Positions 42,334 to 52,047 of a DNA stretch of 64,000 bases are shown here, one piece after another. The position numbers and the translations under genes are program-made. Position 1 is the stretch's first letter. The number at the start of each line of letters is the position of its first letter. Where the stretch lies: the NCBI RefSeq assembly GCF_029624125.1, contig NZ_JARSBN010000004.1, forward strand, positions 372,001 through 436,000, written 5' to 3'. Under the pieces are notes generated by a model. The model did no database searches, had not been told where the DNA came from, and saw only the letters and a list, made by a program, of their open reading frames with translations. Source of the DNA: Winogradskyella marincola. GTDB taxonomy: Bacteria > Bacteroidota > Bacteroidia > Flavobacteriales > Flavobacteriaceae.

Positions 42334-44346
42334 TTATTTATACGAACGTTGTTTTAATTCAATATCTTTAAATTCCAAGTCTTCTTTATGAAGCACTGCA
42401 TCTTTAGGTTCACCTTTGTATTCCCAAGCTGCTACATACGTAAAGTTTTCGTCATCACGTTTTGCTTCACCTTTTTGAGGACCATCTTCTTCAACAGACT
42501 CTTCTCTAAAGTGACCTCCACAAGATTCTGTTCTGTGTAAAGCATCTTTAGCAAATAATTCTCCTAATTCTAAAAAGTCTGCTACACGACCTGCTTTTGC
42601 AAGTTCTTCGTTGTATTCATCAGCTGTTCCTGGAACTTTTACATCTGCCCAGAACTCTTTACGAAGTGTTGAAATCTCTTCAATAGCTTCTTTTAATCCT
42701 TTTTCGTTACGAGACATTCCTACTTTGTTCCACATGATTTTTCCTAATTTCTTGTGGAAGTAATCTACTGAATGTGATCCGTTGTTGTTGATTAAACTTG
42801 CTATTCTATCTTTTACATTTTTCTCTGCTTCTTCAAACTCTTTAGTGTCTGTAGAAATAGGTCCTGTTCTAATATCATCAGCTAAATAATCTCCAATAGT
42901 GTATGGTAACACAAAGTAACCATCAGCTAAACCTTGCATTAATGCCGAAGCACCAAGACGGTTAGCACCATGATCAGAGAAGTTAGCTTCTCCAATAGCA
43001 TATAATCCAGGTACGGTTGTCATTAAGTTATAATCTACCCAAATTCCTCCCATGGTATAGTGTACCGCAGGATAAATCATCATTGGTGTTTCGTATGGGT
43101 TTTGATCTACGATTTTTTCGTACATCTGGAATAAGTTACCATACTTAACTCTTACAACTTCTTGACCTAATTTTTTAACCAGAGCTGCATCGTTTTCATC
43201 TAAACCTTTAATATGCGCTTGTTCTTTTCCGTAACGTTGAATTGCCGAAGCAAAATCTAAATAAACAGCTTCTCCAGTTGCATTTACTCCGTAACCAGCG
43301 TCGCAACGCTCTTTAGCTGCACGAGAAGCAACATCACGAGGTACAAGGTTACCAAACGCTGGATAACGACGCTCTAGATAATAATCTCTATCTTCTTCAG
43401 CTATTTGTGTTGGTTTTAATTGACCAGCTCTAATAGCTTCTACATCTTTCATGTGTTTTGGTACCCAAATACGACCATCATTTCTTAAAGATTCAGACAT
43501 TAACGTTAGTTTAGACTGATGATCTCCAGAAACCGGAATACATGTTGGGTGAATTTGTGTATAACAAGGGTTAGCGAAGTAAGCACCACGTTTGTGAGCT
43601 TTCCAAGCTGCAGTAACATTACTTCCCATCGCATTAGTTGATAAGAAGAATACATTACCATAACCACCTGTTCCTAAAACAACAGCGTGCGCTGAATGTC
43701 TTTCTATTTCTCCTGTAATTAAGTTACGTGTTATAATTCCACGTGCTTTACCATCAACGATAACAACATCTAGCATTTCGTGACGGTTGTACATTTTTAT
43801 TTTTCCACGACCAATTTGGCGGTTCATAGCAGAGTAAGCACCTAATAATAACTGCTGACCTGTTTGACCTGCTGCATAAAACGTACGCGATACTAATACA
43901 CCACCAAAAGAACGGTTGTCTAAAAGTCCACCATACTCACGTGCAAAAGGCACACCTTGCGCCACACATTGGTCAATAATATTTGCTGAAACCTCAGCCA
44001 AACGGTATACGTTTGCTTCACGAGAACGGTAATCACCACCTTTTACTGTATCGTAAAATAATCGGTATGTAGAATCACCATCTCCTTGATAGTTTTTTGC
44101 TGCATTAATACCACCTTGAGCCGCAATAGAGTGCGCACGTCTTGGTGAATCTTGAAAGCAAAATGCTTTTACATTGTAGCCTAGCTCTGCTAAAGTTGCA
44201 GCAGCAGAACCACCTGCTAATCCTGTACCAACAACAATAACATCAATAAGACGCTTGTTTGCTGGGTTAACAAGATTGATATGATTTTTATAATTTGTCC
44301 ATTTGTCTGCAATTGGACCTTGAGGTATTTTAGAATCTAAAGCCAT
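42334..44346 (-). CDS. sdhA: Succinate dehydrogenase/fumarate reductase flavoprotein subunit
   Basis: This 670-residue protein has the FAD-binding dinucleotide motif [18 protein letters not shown], the covalent-FAD histidine His72 in [13 protein letters not shown], and the active-site region [15 protein letters not shown]. It oxidises succinate to fumarate on the cytoplasmic face and is held to the membrane by SdhC. It is the middle gene of sdhCAB, 11 bases from sdhC and 8 from sdhB. At about 670 residues it is longer than the E. coli subunit, normal for the Bacteroidota b558 type. Confidence 0.97.
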   Translation of the reverse strand: MALDSKIPQGPIADKWTNYKNHINLVNPANKRLIDVIVVGTGLAGGSAAATLAELGYNVKAFCFQDSPRRAHSIAAQGGINAAKNYQGDGDSTYRLFYDTVKGGDYRSREANVYRLAEVSANIIDQCVAQGVPFAREYGGLLDNRSFGGVLVSRTFYAAGQTGQQLLLGAYSAMNRQIGRGKIKMYNRHEMLDVVIVDGKARGIITRNLITGEIERHSAHAVVLGTGGYGNVFFLSTNAMGSNVTAAWKAHKRGAYFANPCYTQIHPTCIPVSGDHQSKLTLMSESLRNDGRIWVPKHMKDVEAIRAGQLKPTQIAEEDRDYYLERRYPAFGNLVPRDVASRAAKERCDAGYGVNATGEAVYLDFASAIQRYGKEQAHIKGLDENDAALVKKLGQEVVRVKYGNLFQMYEKIVDQNPYETPMMIYPAVHYTMGGIWVDYNLMTTVPGLYAIGEANFSDHGANRLGASALMQGLADGYFVLPYTIGDYLADDIRTGPISTDTKEFEEAEKNVKDRIASLINNNGSHSVDYFHKKLGKIMWNKVGMSRNEKGLKEAIEEISTLRKEFWADVKVPGTADEYNEELAKAGRVADFLELGELFAKDALHRTESCGGHFREESVEEDGPQKGEAKRDDENFTYVAAWEYKGEPKDAVLHKEDLEFKDIELKQRSYK

Positions 44347-44357
44347 ATTTAGATATT

Positions 44358-45032
44358 TTAATGTCCTGTTAAATGATGAAACAATGCAATAAAGATGAAT
44401 CCTGCTGGAATACCTATTGCATAAATTTTACTAAATGTTTTCAACCCTTTTGTGTACTTGTTGTTAGCACCAACCGATTGAAATGCCGAATTAAAACCAT
44501 GCAGTAAGTGCAATGCTAAAAACACAAATGCTACTACATAAGCTCCAACACGAAGTGGACTATGGAATTTTTCTACTAATTCGTGAAAATATCTGAACTC
44601 ACCATTGTGCATACCAGACATATCACCAACAATATATTTTGTATTAATCTCTGGAATCCAGAAATCAATAAAGTGAAGCACTATAAAAGCTAAAATTGCT
44701 AAACCACTCCAAATCATGTTGCGGCTCATCCAAGATGAATTTGCAGCTCCATTGTTTTTAGCGTAGCTTATTTGTCTTGCTTTGTTGTTTTTAATTTCTA
44801 GTACAAAACCCATCACAAAGTGAAAGATTACACCAAAAATTAATACAGGTTGCAATAAATACTGTACAGCCCAAAACGTTCCCATAAAATGAGACACTTC
44901 GTTAAATGCATCTGGACTAAAAACTGAAAGGATATTAATTGCAAAGTGTTGAAGTAAGAACACCATTAGGAAAAGTGCCGAAAGTGCCATGGCAAACTTT
45001 CTTCCTATCGAAGAATTTAAAATTCCGCTCAT
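44358..45032 (-). CDS. sdhC: Succinate dehydrogenase cytochrome b558 subunit
   Basis: This 224-residue protein has five membrane segments and His residues at helix positions ([41 protein letters not shown]) suited to binding two haems b. It anchors SdhAB in the inner membrane and holds the menaquinone site. The single large cytochrome b subunit means no sdhD is expected. It is first in the operon; a promoter match lies at 45062-45093. Confidence 0.94.
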   Translation of the reverse strand: MSGILNSSIGRKFAMALSALFLMVFLLQHFAINILSVFSPDAFNEVSHFMGTFWAVQYLLQPVLIFGVIFHFVMGFVLEIKNNKARQISYAKNNGAANSSWMSRNMIWSGLAILAFIVLHFIDFWIPEINTKYIVGDMSGMHNGEFRYFHELVEKFHSPLRVGAYVVAFVFLALHLLHGFNSAFQSVGANNKYTKGLKTFSKIYAIGIPAGFIFIALFHHLTGH

Positions 45033-45061
45033 TGTAGATTAAATCTTTGTTGTTTATACCA

Positions 45062-45093
45062 CAAAGATACAGCGCAGATGGTTTTTAGCCAAC
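45062..45093 (-). promoter_or_regulatory. Promoter of the sdhCAB operon
   Basis: On the minus strand a GTTG box (45090-45093) and a TATCTTTG -7 box (45062-45069) are 20 bases apart. This fits the Bacteroidota consensus with one mismatch, and the -7 ends 29 bases before the sdhC ATG. Confidence 0.6.
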
Positions 45094-45149
45094 TGCGTTG
45101 TAGTATAATTAATTATTTAGAATGAATTTAATTAGAGCTGTTCTACTTC

Positions 45150-46367
45150 TTATTTTTTTAAATTTTCTAAATGTTCGCTAAACATCGATTTGTAATAGTC
45201 ATAATTTTCAGGATCATACTGGTTCTTAGTTTTTTCCAATACGTCCAATGCTTTTTTGTAGTAGCGTTTAGCTTCTTTTAGTTGGTTGCTTTTTTCTAAT
45301 GCTTCGGCTTTACTATCATAAAGATTAGCATCATTAGGATACAGTTCTAGTGCCCAATCAAAAACTTTTAAAGCTTCTTCTGTTTTTTCAGCATTCAAAC
45401 AGAAATAACCATAGCCATTGACTTCGTCTACTCCAGGCCTTACCTCATAGTTAGCCCAGACAGATAACTCTGCGTAAAAATTCTTTAAATTCTCAACAAA
45501 TAATTTGGATTCATCTTCTAGAAATTTTTGCTTATTCTCTTCTGAAATTGTCCATATTTTTGCAACTTCTTTAAAAGCATTACTAATCGTGTAAATTGGT
45601 GTTGTAGAATGATTTTCACCTTCAAAAATTCTAAACGTATAATTTAAATTTTTAGGGTTATGGTATTTTATAATATGATCTAACTTTTGTGCTGATTTCC
45701 TAAATTTATTTTCCATATTTCCAACAGTACCAGCTGACATATAAATTAGTTTATTTAAGCTTTCGTTAGATTTAAAATAATCATCAAACGCTTTTACCAA
45801 CTGCTCATAATCGTAAGACAAATTGGGACTTATGGCGATTATTGCCTGAAAAAAATCGGGTTGTGAAAACACAGTATTGAGCACAAAAGTTCCTCCCAAA
45901 GAATGACCTATTGCCATCTTAAAAGGCTCTACTCTGTAATTTTGCTCTACAAAAGGAAACACCTCATCTCTTAAGTGATTTTCTAAAAGCTGAGACTTAC
46001 CGATTTCTATATCCTTCCAATCGGTTTTGGTTTTTTCGTTAACGTATTTTGGAGTAAACTCTTTTGGTCTGTGCTCGGTTTTTATACCCACAATAATAAA
46101 CTCATTGAGCTCACCAATTTGTGCCATATAATCCATTAAACCTGCTGTCATATCAAAAAACGCATCAAATTGCGCATCAAAAAGATAGATTGTAGGGTAT
46201 TTCTGCGTATCGCTTTCTGTGTAAGAAAAAGGCATAAATACTCGGATTTCACGTTCGGTATCAAAAACTGTAGATGTTATCTTATGCGATTTTGAAATAC
46301 CACTATACTGTTGTGCAGATAGAATTAATGAAAAAAGGATTGATATTATGGTAAATGTTCGCTTCAT
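45150..46367 (-). CDS. Secreted esterase (Fes/EsteraseD-like alpha/beta hydrolase) with TPR-like tail
   Basis: This 405-residue protein has a signal peptide (ending LILSAQQ). The hydrolase domain includes YPTIYLFDAQFDAFF and nucleophile Ser156 in IGHSLGGTFV, with a later His in FEGENHSTTP. Residues about 320-400 look like two TPR repeats (AEKTEEALKVFDWALELYPND, QLKEAKRYYKKALDVLEK). This COG2819-type architecture includes siderophore- and glycan-linked esterases, but the substrate is unknown. It is downstream of an AraC regulator on the same strand, 75 bases away, with its own putative -7 element at 46396. Confidence 0.85.
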   Translation of the reverse strand: MKRTFTIISILFSLILSAQQYSGISKSHKITSTVFDTEREIRVFMPFSYTESDTQKYPTIYLFDAQFDAFFDMTAGLMDYMAQIGELNEFIIVGIKTEHRPKEFTPKYVNEKTKTDWKDIEIGKSQLLENHLRDEVFPFVEQNYRVEPFKMAIGHSLGGTFVLNTVFSQPDFFQAIIAISPNLSYDYEQLVKAFDDYFKSNESLNKLIYMSAGTVGNMENKFRKSAQKLDHIIKYHNPKNLNYTFRIFEGENHSTTPIYTISNAFKEVAKIWTISEENKQKFLEDESKLFVENLKNFYAELSVWANYEVRPGVDEVNGYGYFCLNAEKTEEALKVFDWALELYPNDANLYDSKAEALEKSNQLKEAKRYYKKALDVLEKTKNQYDPENYDYYKSMFSEHLENLKK

Positions 46368-46395
46368 GATTTGATGATTTATTAAAAACAGATTA

Positions 46396-46403
46396 CAAAT
46401 CTA
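46396..46403 (-). promoter_or_regulatory. Putative -7 element for the esterase gene
   Basis: On the minus strand this reads TAGATTTG (TAnnTTTG), 28 bases before the start at 46367. The -33 box is not evident. Confidence 0.35.
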
Positions 46404-46441
46404 TCAGCCTTGCTTTTATAAAAATTGTAGAAATGGGACAG

Positions 46442-47284
46442 TTAATTTTTTAAAAGTGTCCAAAACGTGTCTTCTGTACCCAAATGAGAAATTCCTGAGA
46501 AGAATTTTTTGGGATTAAAACCTGTTGCTTTTTTGAAGTGTTTTATAAAATCAGATTGGTCATAATACTTGTTGGCATGTGCCAATTCTGTAAAATTGGA
46601 ATTTCCTTTCTGATAAATTTCTATGGCTTTTCTAAACTTCACCAAATTCGAAAACTCTTTTGGCGAACAGTTAAGGTGTTTACGAAATAACCGAAGCACT
46701 GTTTTTCTGCTCAACTGCAATTTTTCAGACAATTCTTGGATGGTTAAGTCTTCTTCAAACAAATAGTTGACTGCTTTAATAATTCTAGTTTCAGCTAAAG
46801 GGTTGAGCTCGTCTTTAAAAAAGGCATCAAGCGCAGCTACTTTTTCATCGACATTATTGGTGTTGTAAACTTTTTTTAGAGCAATTTCGAAATTATGTCC
46901 AAAATAATTAAAATCATTTATTGGACTTTCTTTAATAATATCGCTGAAGGGTTCGCTCAAAAAATTATTGATTCCTAATGGCTGAAACACAATGCCTATT
47001 TTATCAAAAGGAGCATTAATTTCACCTATTCTACTTTGATTATGAATGCCTGTGTAGATAATTTCAAACTCTTTGGAAGCATCAGGTACCACAATAGATC
47101 CCGTTTTTGAAAAACTGATTTTTGAACGCTTATAAACCGTTATAGCATTTCTAAAATGCGGATAAAAAATGTACCGCTTTTTATAGTCCTCTTGATTAGA
47201 AAAGTTGAAATAATAATACGCAATATATTTCTGCAAACTCTTGCTAGAAGGCTTTACAGAAATATAATGTTCCTTCTCATCCAT
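46442..47284 (-). CDS. AraC-family transcriptional regulator
   Basis: This 280-residue cytoplasmic regulator has an N-terminal region of DUF6597-like type and a C-terminal double HTH: LTIQELSEKLQLSRKTVLRLFRKHLNCSP, then FTELAHANKYYDQSDFIKHFKKATGFNPKKF. The ligand is unknown. Its ATG shares one base with the stop of the upstream Asp-box protein (TAATG at 47282-47286 on the minus strand), which suggests coupled translation and possible control of that gene or the esterase. Confidence 0.92.
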   Translation of the reverse strand: MDEKEHYISVKPSSKSLQKYIAYYYFNFSNQEDYKKRYIFYPHFRNAITVYKRSKISFSKTGSIVVPDASKEFEIIYTGIHNQSRIGEINAPFDKIGIVFQPLGINNFLSEPFSDIIKESPINDFNYFGHNFEIALKKVYNTNNVDEKVAALDAFFKDELNPLAETRIIKAVNYLFEEDLTIQELSEKLQLSRKTVLRLFRKHLNCSPKEFSNLVKFRKAIEIYQKGNSNFTELAHANKYYDQSDFIKHFKKATGFNPKKFFSGISHLGTEDTFWTLLKN

Positions 47285-50127
47285 TATTTTATTTCGAGCG
47301 TTGTAGAGCTATCACCAATTTTTACTGTGTAACTTCCTTTTGGCAAGTAATATTTTCCGTTGCCAGATTTACCAATCTTTAATTCTTTATTCTCTTTTTC
47401 TAAAGCTTTTTTTCCTTTTCCTGTCAACGTTAAATCATAATCTACGTAGTTTAAACCCTTAGAAACATCAACAGCTATACTGTTTAATTCTGCACCATTT
47501 TCTGACAAAATTTTCAAGGTTTTTGTACCTGAAGCATTACTGTAAAACTGAATGGTTGTTTTAGGCTCAAAAGCATCGTACCATCTTCCCCAAGAACTTC
47601 CCCAACGACCAGAATGACGTACAGACTCCATATCAAAAAACGTTATGGCTTTGGCTTCCATTTCTGAATTTACCTTCTGTAAAGCCGAAATGTTGGTTTT
47701 ATAAATACTACGTCCATGCGTTCCTAATAATAAATCGCCAGCTTCTGGTTGCACTACAATATCATGAATCGCTACGTTTGGCAAGCCTTCTGAAAACACG
47801 TTCCAAGATGTACCTTTATCAAAAGACACATAGGCTCCGTTATCGGTTCCTAAGTACAAGATATTTTCGTTTTTAGGATCTTCTTTTATCACATTTACTG
47901 GAGATGCTGGTATATTTCCGCTGATGTCTTTCCAGGTATTTCCATAATCATCACTCATGTAAGCATAGACTTTAAAATCGTCCCAACGGTAACCATTCAA
48001 GGTCACATAAACACGTTCTTTTTTATGTTGCGACGCAACCACACGACTTACCCATAAATCTTTAGGAAATGATGCTGATATTGGTTTCCAAGAAGCACCA
48101 GAATCTTTAGTTAATGCGACTATGCCATCATCACTTCCTGTGTAGATTAACCCAAACTGAAATGGACTTTCTGAAATAGACGTCAATGTACCATAAGCTA
48201 CATTTCCTTTTTTACCTCCATTGGTTAAATCCTCACTAATGGCTTCCCAATCGTTTCCTTGATTCATAGAACGCATCAGCTTATTGCCACCTAAATACAA
48301 AATATCTTGGTTGTGAGGTGACAATAAAATTGGAGTTTGCCAATTGAAACGGTACGGATTTTCACCTAAAGTATGCTTTGGCTGAATGTATTTCTGATTT
48401 TCAGTTTCAAGATTTAATCGGTAATAATTTCCGAATTGATAGCCTGTGTATACAACATTAGAATTTCTGCTGTCAATTTGAATTTGCATACCATCACCTC
48501 CCATTATAGATTTCCATGGATACTGACCTTCTTGCTGCCAAGCCTTATCTTCGCGTGCATTGTGTGCACCAACCCAAACACCATTATCTTGCAAGCCTCC
48601 ATACACATTGTATGGTTTTTCGTTATCCACATTGATGGCATAAAATTGTCCTACTGAAGGCGAATTATTCTTTATCCAGTTTTCGCCATCATCGTAAGAA
48701 ATATTGATACCTCCATCATTACCATCGATTAAATGATTTGGATTTTTTGGATTAATCCAAAGCGCATGATGATCGGCATGCACATTTTCTGCACTGATAG
48801 ACGTCCATGTTTTTCCGCTATCTTTAGATTTTACAATCGGCACACCATAAATGTAAATATCATTTTCATTAACTGGAGACACGTGGATATGACCAAAATA
48901 ATAGCCATAACTGTAGTAAATACCATCTAAATAATCATCGTGTGTTTTCTTCCAGGTTTTTCCACCATCTGTACTTTTGTATACCTCAGCACCAACCACA
49001 GGAGTATCAAACAACATAGAGTTAGCATCTTCAAGATATTTTGCTAAATCTTCAGGTTTTACATTGCCTGAACGCACCATTTGTTTCACATTTTCTGGTC
49101 TGTATTTTTCCTGAAAACCATTCGTTCTTAAAAACACATTCAATTTTTTGTTGTCTAAAGCCAAGAAATCTGCATTAGACATGGTCTTAAAATCTTCTTT
49201 GGTTAAGCCTTCTTTATCATCTTTCTTTTTATCATCTGGTCGTCTAAACTGACTATCATGAACAGCATATACCACATCATCATTAAAAACCGCAATTCCG
49301 ATACGGCCAACTCCTTCACCTGTTGGAAAACCACTTTTTTCAGTAGACACTTTGGTCCAGGTTTCACCTGCATCTGTACTTTTATAAATGGCTGAATTGT
49401 TACCGTTTCCTGAGAAATTCCACGCTTTACGATCTTTAGTCCACGACGTTGCAAACATCACATTGTAATTTTTTGGACTGTGTTGCAAATCGATAATACC
49501 ACTTTCATCATCTACAAAAAGTGTCTGCTTCCAAGTTTTACCACCATCAGTCGTTTTATAAATTCCGCGTTCTTTGTTTTGTGAGTACAAATGTCCTGTA
49601 GCACCAACGGTTACCACATCTGGATTGTCTGGATGGATTAAAATTGGAGCAAAATGATGTGCATCCATCAAACCTAAATTTCCCCAAGTCTTTCCGTTGT
49701 CTGTAGATTTTAACAAACCAATACCAGCATATGAAGAACGCGACGCATTATTTTCGCCTGTACCAACATATATCGTTCTCGTTGGCCAGTGTACAGCAAT
49801 ATCACCAACATTCTGAGTGTCTGAACTGTCTAAAATTGGATTGAATGTAGTTCCGTTATTGGTTGTATGCCAAACACCACCAGACGCATAACCAACATAA
49901 AATTCCGATGGCATTTCTGGATTGACATCCACATCTACCACACGACCACTCATTACGGTTGGTCCAATATTTTTAAAAGGCACTTGTTTTACCAAGGACG
50001 TTTTTGCCATTTCGCGCTTTTGCACTAAAGCATTTTTTACGGTTTCAGCAGAGGTTGCTGGTTGTTGTGCAAAGGCTACTAAAGCACTTGCAGCAAATGC
50101 AAACGACAGGAATTTAGTTTTAAACAT
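47284..50127 (-). CDS. Secreted Asp-box (BNR/VPS10-like) beta-propeller protein
   Basis: This 947-residue protein has a signal peptide (ending LVAFAQQ) and at least eleven Asp-box-like motifs such as STDNGKTW, TTDGGKTW, STDAGETW, SKDSGKTW, SYDDGENW, TKDSGASW, SDDYGNTW and SFDKGTSW. These build one or two seven- or ten-bladed propellers of the VPS10/sortilin and sialidase-like superfamily. No sialidase Arg triad or catalytic set can be confirmed, so glycosidase activity is doubtful. An insertion near 300-370 is Lys/Asp-rich. It is first in a coupled pair with the AraC regulator. Confidence 0.85.
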   Translation of the reverse strand: MFKTKFLSFAFAASALVAFAQQPATSAETVKNALVQKREMAKTSLVKQVPFKNIGPTVMSGRVVDVDVNPEMPSEFYVGYASGGVWHTTNNGTTFNPILDSSDTQNVGDIAVHWPTRTIYVGTGENNASRSSYAGIGLLKSTDNGKTWGNLGLMDAHHFAPILIHPDNPDVVTVGATGHLYSQNKERGIYKTTDGGKTWKQTLFVDDESGIIDLQHSPKNYNVMFATSWTKDRKAWNFSGNGNNSAIYKSTDAGETWTKVSTEKSGFPTGEGVGRIGIAVFNDDVVYAVHDSQFRRPDDKKKDDKEGLTKEDFKTMSNADFLALDNKKLNVFLRTNGFQEKYRPENVKQMVRSGNVKPEDLAKYLEDANSMLFDTPVVGAEVYKSTDGGKTWKKTHDDYLDGIYYSYGYYFGHIHVSPVNENDIYIYGVPIVKSKDSGKTWTSISAENVHADHHALWINPKNPNHLIDGNDGGINISYDDGENWIKNNSPSVGQFYAINVDNEKPYNVYGGLQDNGVWVGAHNAREDKAWQQEGQYPWKSIMGGDGMQIQIDSRNSNVVYTGYQFGNYYRLNLETENQKYIQPKHTLGENPYRFNWQTPILLSPHNQDILYLGGNKLMRSMNQGNDWEAISEDLTNGGKKGNVAYGTLTSISESPFQFGLIYTGSDDGIVALTKDSGASWKPISASFPKDLWVSRVVASQHKKERVYVTLNGYRWDDFKVYAYMSDDYGNTWKDISGNIPASPVNVIKEDPKNENILYLGTDNGAYVSFDKGTSWNVFSEGLPNVAIHDIVVQPEAGDLLLGTHGRSIYKTNISALQKVNSEMEAKAITFFDMESVRHSGRWGSSWGRWYDAFEPKTTIQFYSNASGTKTLKILSENGAELNSIAVDVSKGLNYVDYDLTLTGKGKKALEKENKELKIGKSGNGKYYLPKGSYTVKIGDSSTTLEIK

Positions 50128-50353
50128 GTTGGTTAGTTTTTAAGATGGCTGAATTTAGCCATTAATCCGTATATCTTCAAAATTTGATTATAAAGTTTAA
50201 CAGATTATCTTAATAGGCTTGGGCTTGCGTTTTACTTTGTTTATTTTTGAAAACCCATAATGGGCACTTGGCAAACAATTACAATCAGCTTCATTATAAT
50301 TTAACCTTACTTTGTTAATTCTTTAAGCTGAAAAATGAAATTGTTTATCACAC

Positions 50354-50407
50354 TGAGCGCAGTCGAAGTGTTTTTTGATAGCTCAATTTAGCTTTCGACT
50401 GCGCTCA
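50354..50407. repeat. REP-like inverted repeat (GACTGCGCTCA family)
   Basis: Perfect 14-base arms TGAGCGCAGTCGAA (50354-50367) and TTCGACTGCGCTCA (50394-50407) share the core of the element at 15857-15908. Confidence 0.8.
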
Positions 50408-50434
50408 AGCAGACACTTAACTAATATTAATAAG

Positions 50435-50454
50435 ATTCCTGCCTTCGCAGGAAT
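50435..50454. repeat. REP-like hairpin (ATTCCTGC family)
   Basis: Arms ATTCCTGC (50435-50442) and GCAGGAAT (50447-50454) flank a CTTC loop. The arm sequence equals that at 14782-14801. Confidence 0.7.
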
Positions 50455-50469
50455 AACAATACATAACAA

Positions 50470-51762
50470 ATGAAATACCATCCTATAGACCGTAACCTAT
50501 TCATAAAAAACCGTAAAAACTTTGCTTCTCAGATGAAGCCAAACAGTTTAGCTGTTTTTAACTCCAACGATATTTATCCTGTAAGTGCAGACAGCACCTT
50601 GCCTTTTGCCCAGCATCGCGATATTTTTTACCTCAGTGGTGTAGATCAGGAAGAAAGTATTTTGGTTATTTTTCCAGATTGCCCAAAAGAAAAACATCGT
50701 GAAATCTTATTCTTAAAAGAAACTAACGATCATATTGCCGTTTGGGAAGGCGAAAAACTCACTAAAGAAAAAGCCTTTGAAACCTCTGGTGTAAAAACCG
50801 TGTATTGGTTACAGGATATGGAAAAAATTATGTTTGAACTGATGACGCAATGCGACACGGTTTACATTAACACTAACGAACATTACAGAGCCAATGTTGA
50901 GACCGAAACACGTGAAGATCGTTTCACGAAATGGTTAAAAAATCTGTATCCTGCACATTCTGTGGCGAAAAGCAATCCAATTTTACAACGTTTACGCTCG
51001 GTTAAAGATCCTATAGAAATTGACTTGATGCAAAAGGCTTGTAATATTACCGAAAAAGCCTTCCGAAGAGTTTTAGGTTTTGTAAAACCTGGTGTTTGGG
51101 AATTTGAAATTGAAGCGGAAATGATGCACGAATTCTTAAGAAATCGTTCTAAAGGTTTTGCTTACACTCCAATTATTGCCTCAGGAAATAATGCCAATGT
51201 ATTACATTATATTGAAAACAACCAGCAGTGTAAGGATGGCGATTTAATCCTATTTGATACAGCTGCTGAATACGCCAATTACTCTAGTGATTTAAGTCGA
51301 ACCATTCCTGTAAACGGTAAGTTCTCTGAACGCCAAAAAGCAGTTTACAATGCTGTTTTGCGTGTAAAAAATGAAGCGACCAAGATGTTGGTTCCTGGTA
51401 CACTTTGGGAACAATATCATATAGAAGTTGGTAAATTAATGACATCTGAATTATTGGGTCTTGGTTTATTGGATAAAGCGGATGTGCAAAACGAAAACCC
51501 AGATTGGCCAGCGTACAAAAAGTACTTTATGCATGGCACAAGTCACCATATTGGTTTAGATACGCACGATTATGGTTTACTACACGAACCAATGCAAGCT
51601 AACATGGTATTTACTGTAGAGCCTGGTATTTATATTCCAGATGAAGGTTTTGGTATCCGTTTAGAGGATGATGTAGTGATACAAGAACAAGGAGAACCAT
51701 TTAATTTAATGGCGAATATCCCAATTGAAGCCGACGAGATTGAGGAATTAATGAACGCATAA
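50470..51762 (+). CDS. pepP: Xaa-Pro aminopeptidase (aminopeptidase P)
   Basis: This 430-residue cytoplasmic M24 metallopeptidase has the N-terminal AMP_N domain (about 1-130) and a pita-bread catalytic domain. Metal ligands are Asp263 and Asp274 (LFDTAAEYANYSSDLSRT), His in GTSHHIGLDTHD, Glu in EPGIYIPDEG and Glu in RLEDDVVI. It removes N-terminal residues ahead of proline using two Mn ions. Length is typical. A small lipoprotein gene follows 20 bases later and may be co-transcribed. Confidence 0.94.
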   Translation: MKYHPIDRNLFIKNRKNFASQMKPNSLAVFNSNDIYPVSADSTLPFAQHRDIFYLSGVDQEESILVIFPDCPKEKHREILFLKETNDHIAVWEGEKLTKEKAFETSGVKTVYWLQDMEKIMFELMTQCDTVYINTNEHYRANVETETREDRFTKWLKNLYPAHSVAKSNPILQRLRSVKDPIEIDLMQKACNITEKAFRRVLGFVKPGVWEFEIEAEMMHEFLRNRSKGFAYTPIIASGNNANVLHYIENNQQCKDGDLILFDTAAEYANYSSDLSRTIPVNGKFSERQKAVYNAVLRVKNEATKMLVPGTLWEQYHIEVGKLMTSELLGLGLLDKADVQNENPDWPAYKKYFMHGTSHHIGLDTHDYGLLHEPMQANMVFTVEPGIYIPDEGFGIRLEDDVVIQEQGEPFNLMANIPIEADEIEELMNA

Positions 51763-51782
51763 TAACCAAAAACTGATTATAT

Positions 51783-52004
51783 ATGAAACGTATTTGCATA
51801 GGCTTACTTTGTTTAAGCTTGCTTTTTAGCACCACAGGATGTGCCACTATTTTAGGTGGACCAATTTCATCGAGTCAAAAAACAAAACCTGCTCCTGGAC
51901 AACAACAACGCGATGTTAGAGTAGGATGGCTTATTGCAGATATTCTACTTTTTGCACCTGGTCTTATTGTTGATTTTGCTACTGGTGCTATTTATAAGAG
52001 GTAA
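51783..52004 (+). CDS. Small lipoprotein of unknown function
   Basis: This 73-residue protein has a lipobox in FSTTGCATI (Cys20) followed by Gly/Pro/Ser/Gln-rich sequence and a hydrophobic C-terminal stretch (WLIADILLFAPGLIVDFATGAIYKR). It resembles short Bacteroidota lipoproteins with a CATxLGG start. It lies 20 bases after pepP. No function is assigned. Confidence 0.75.
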   Translation: MKRICIGLLCLSLLFSTTGCATILGGPISSSQKTKPAPGQQQRDVRVGWLIADILLFAPGLIVDFATGAIYKR

Positions 52005-52047
52005 AAGGTTTATTTGACTTTTAAGCTTAAGATTAAAAGCTAAAAAA

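Larger units (their letters stand above)
50128..50469. other. 342-base gene-free gap with REP-like repeats
   Basis: The left 200 bases are AT-rich with no frame or motif I can support. The right part holds the repeats at 50354-50407 and 50435-50454 and presumably the promoters of the divergent propeller and aminopeptidase genes. Confidence 0.6.

Noticed and set aside
48436-48657. 73-codon plus-strand frame within the Asp-box gene
   Set aside because: Shadow of the minus-strand coding sequence; no homology or upstream signal.
47284-50127. Exo-alpha-sialidase
   Set aside because: Only Asp-box motifs are visible; no catalytic Arg triad or Asp/Tyr pair can be shown.
50128-50350. Hidden small gene in the 342-base gap
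   Set aside because: No frame with a plausible start, length or motif on either strand.
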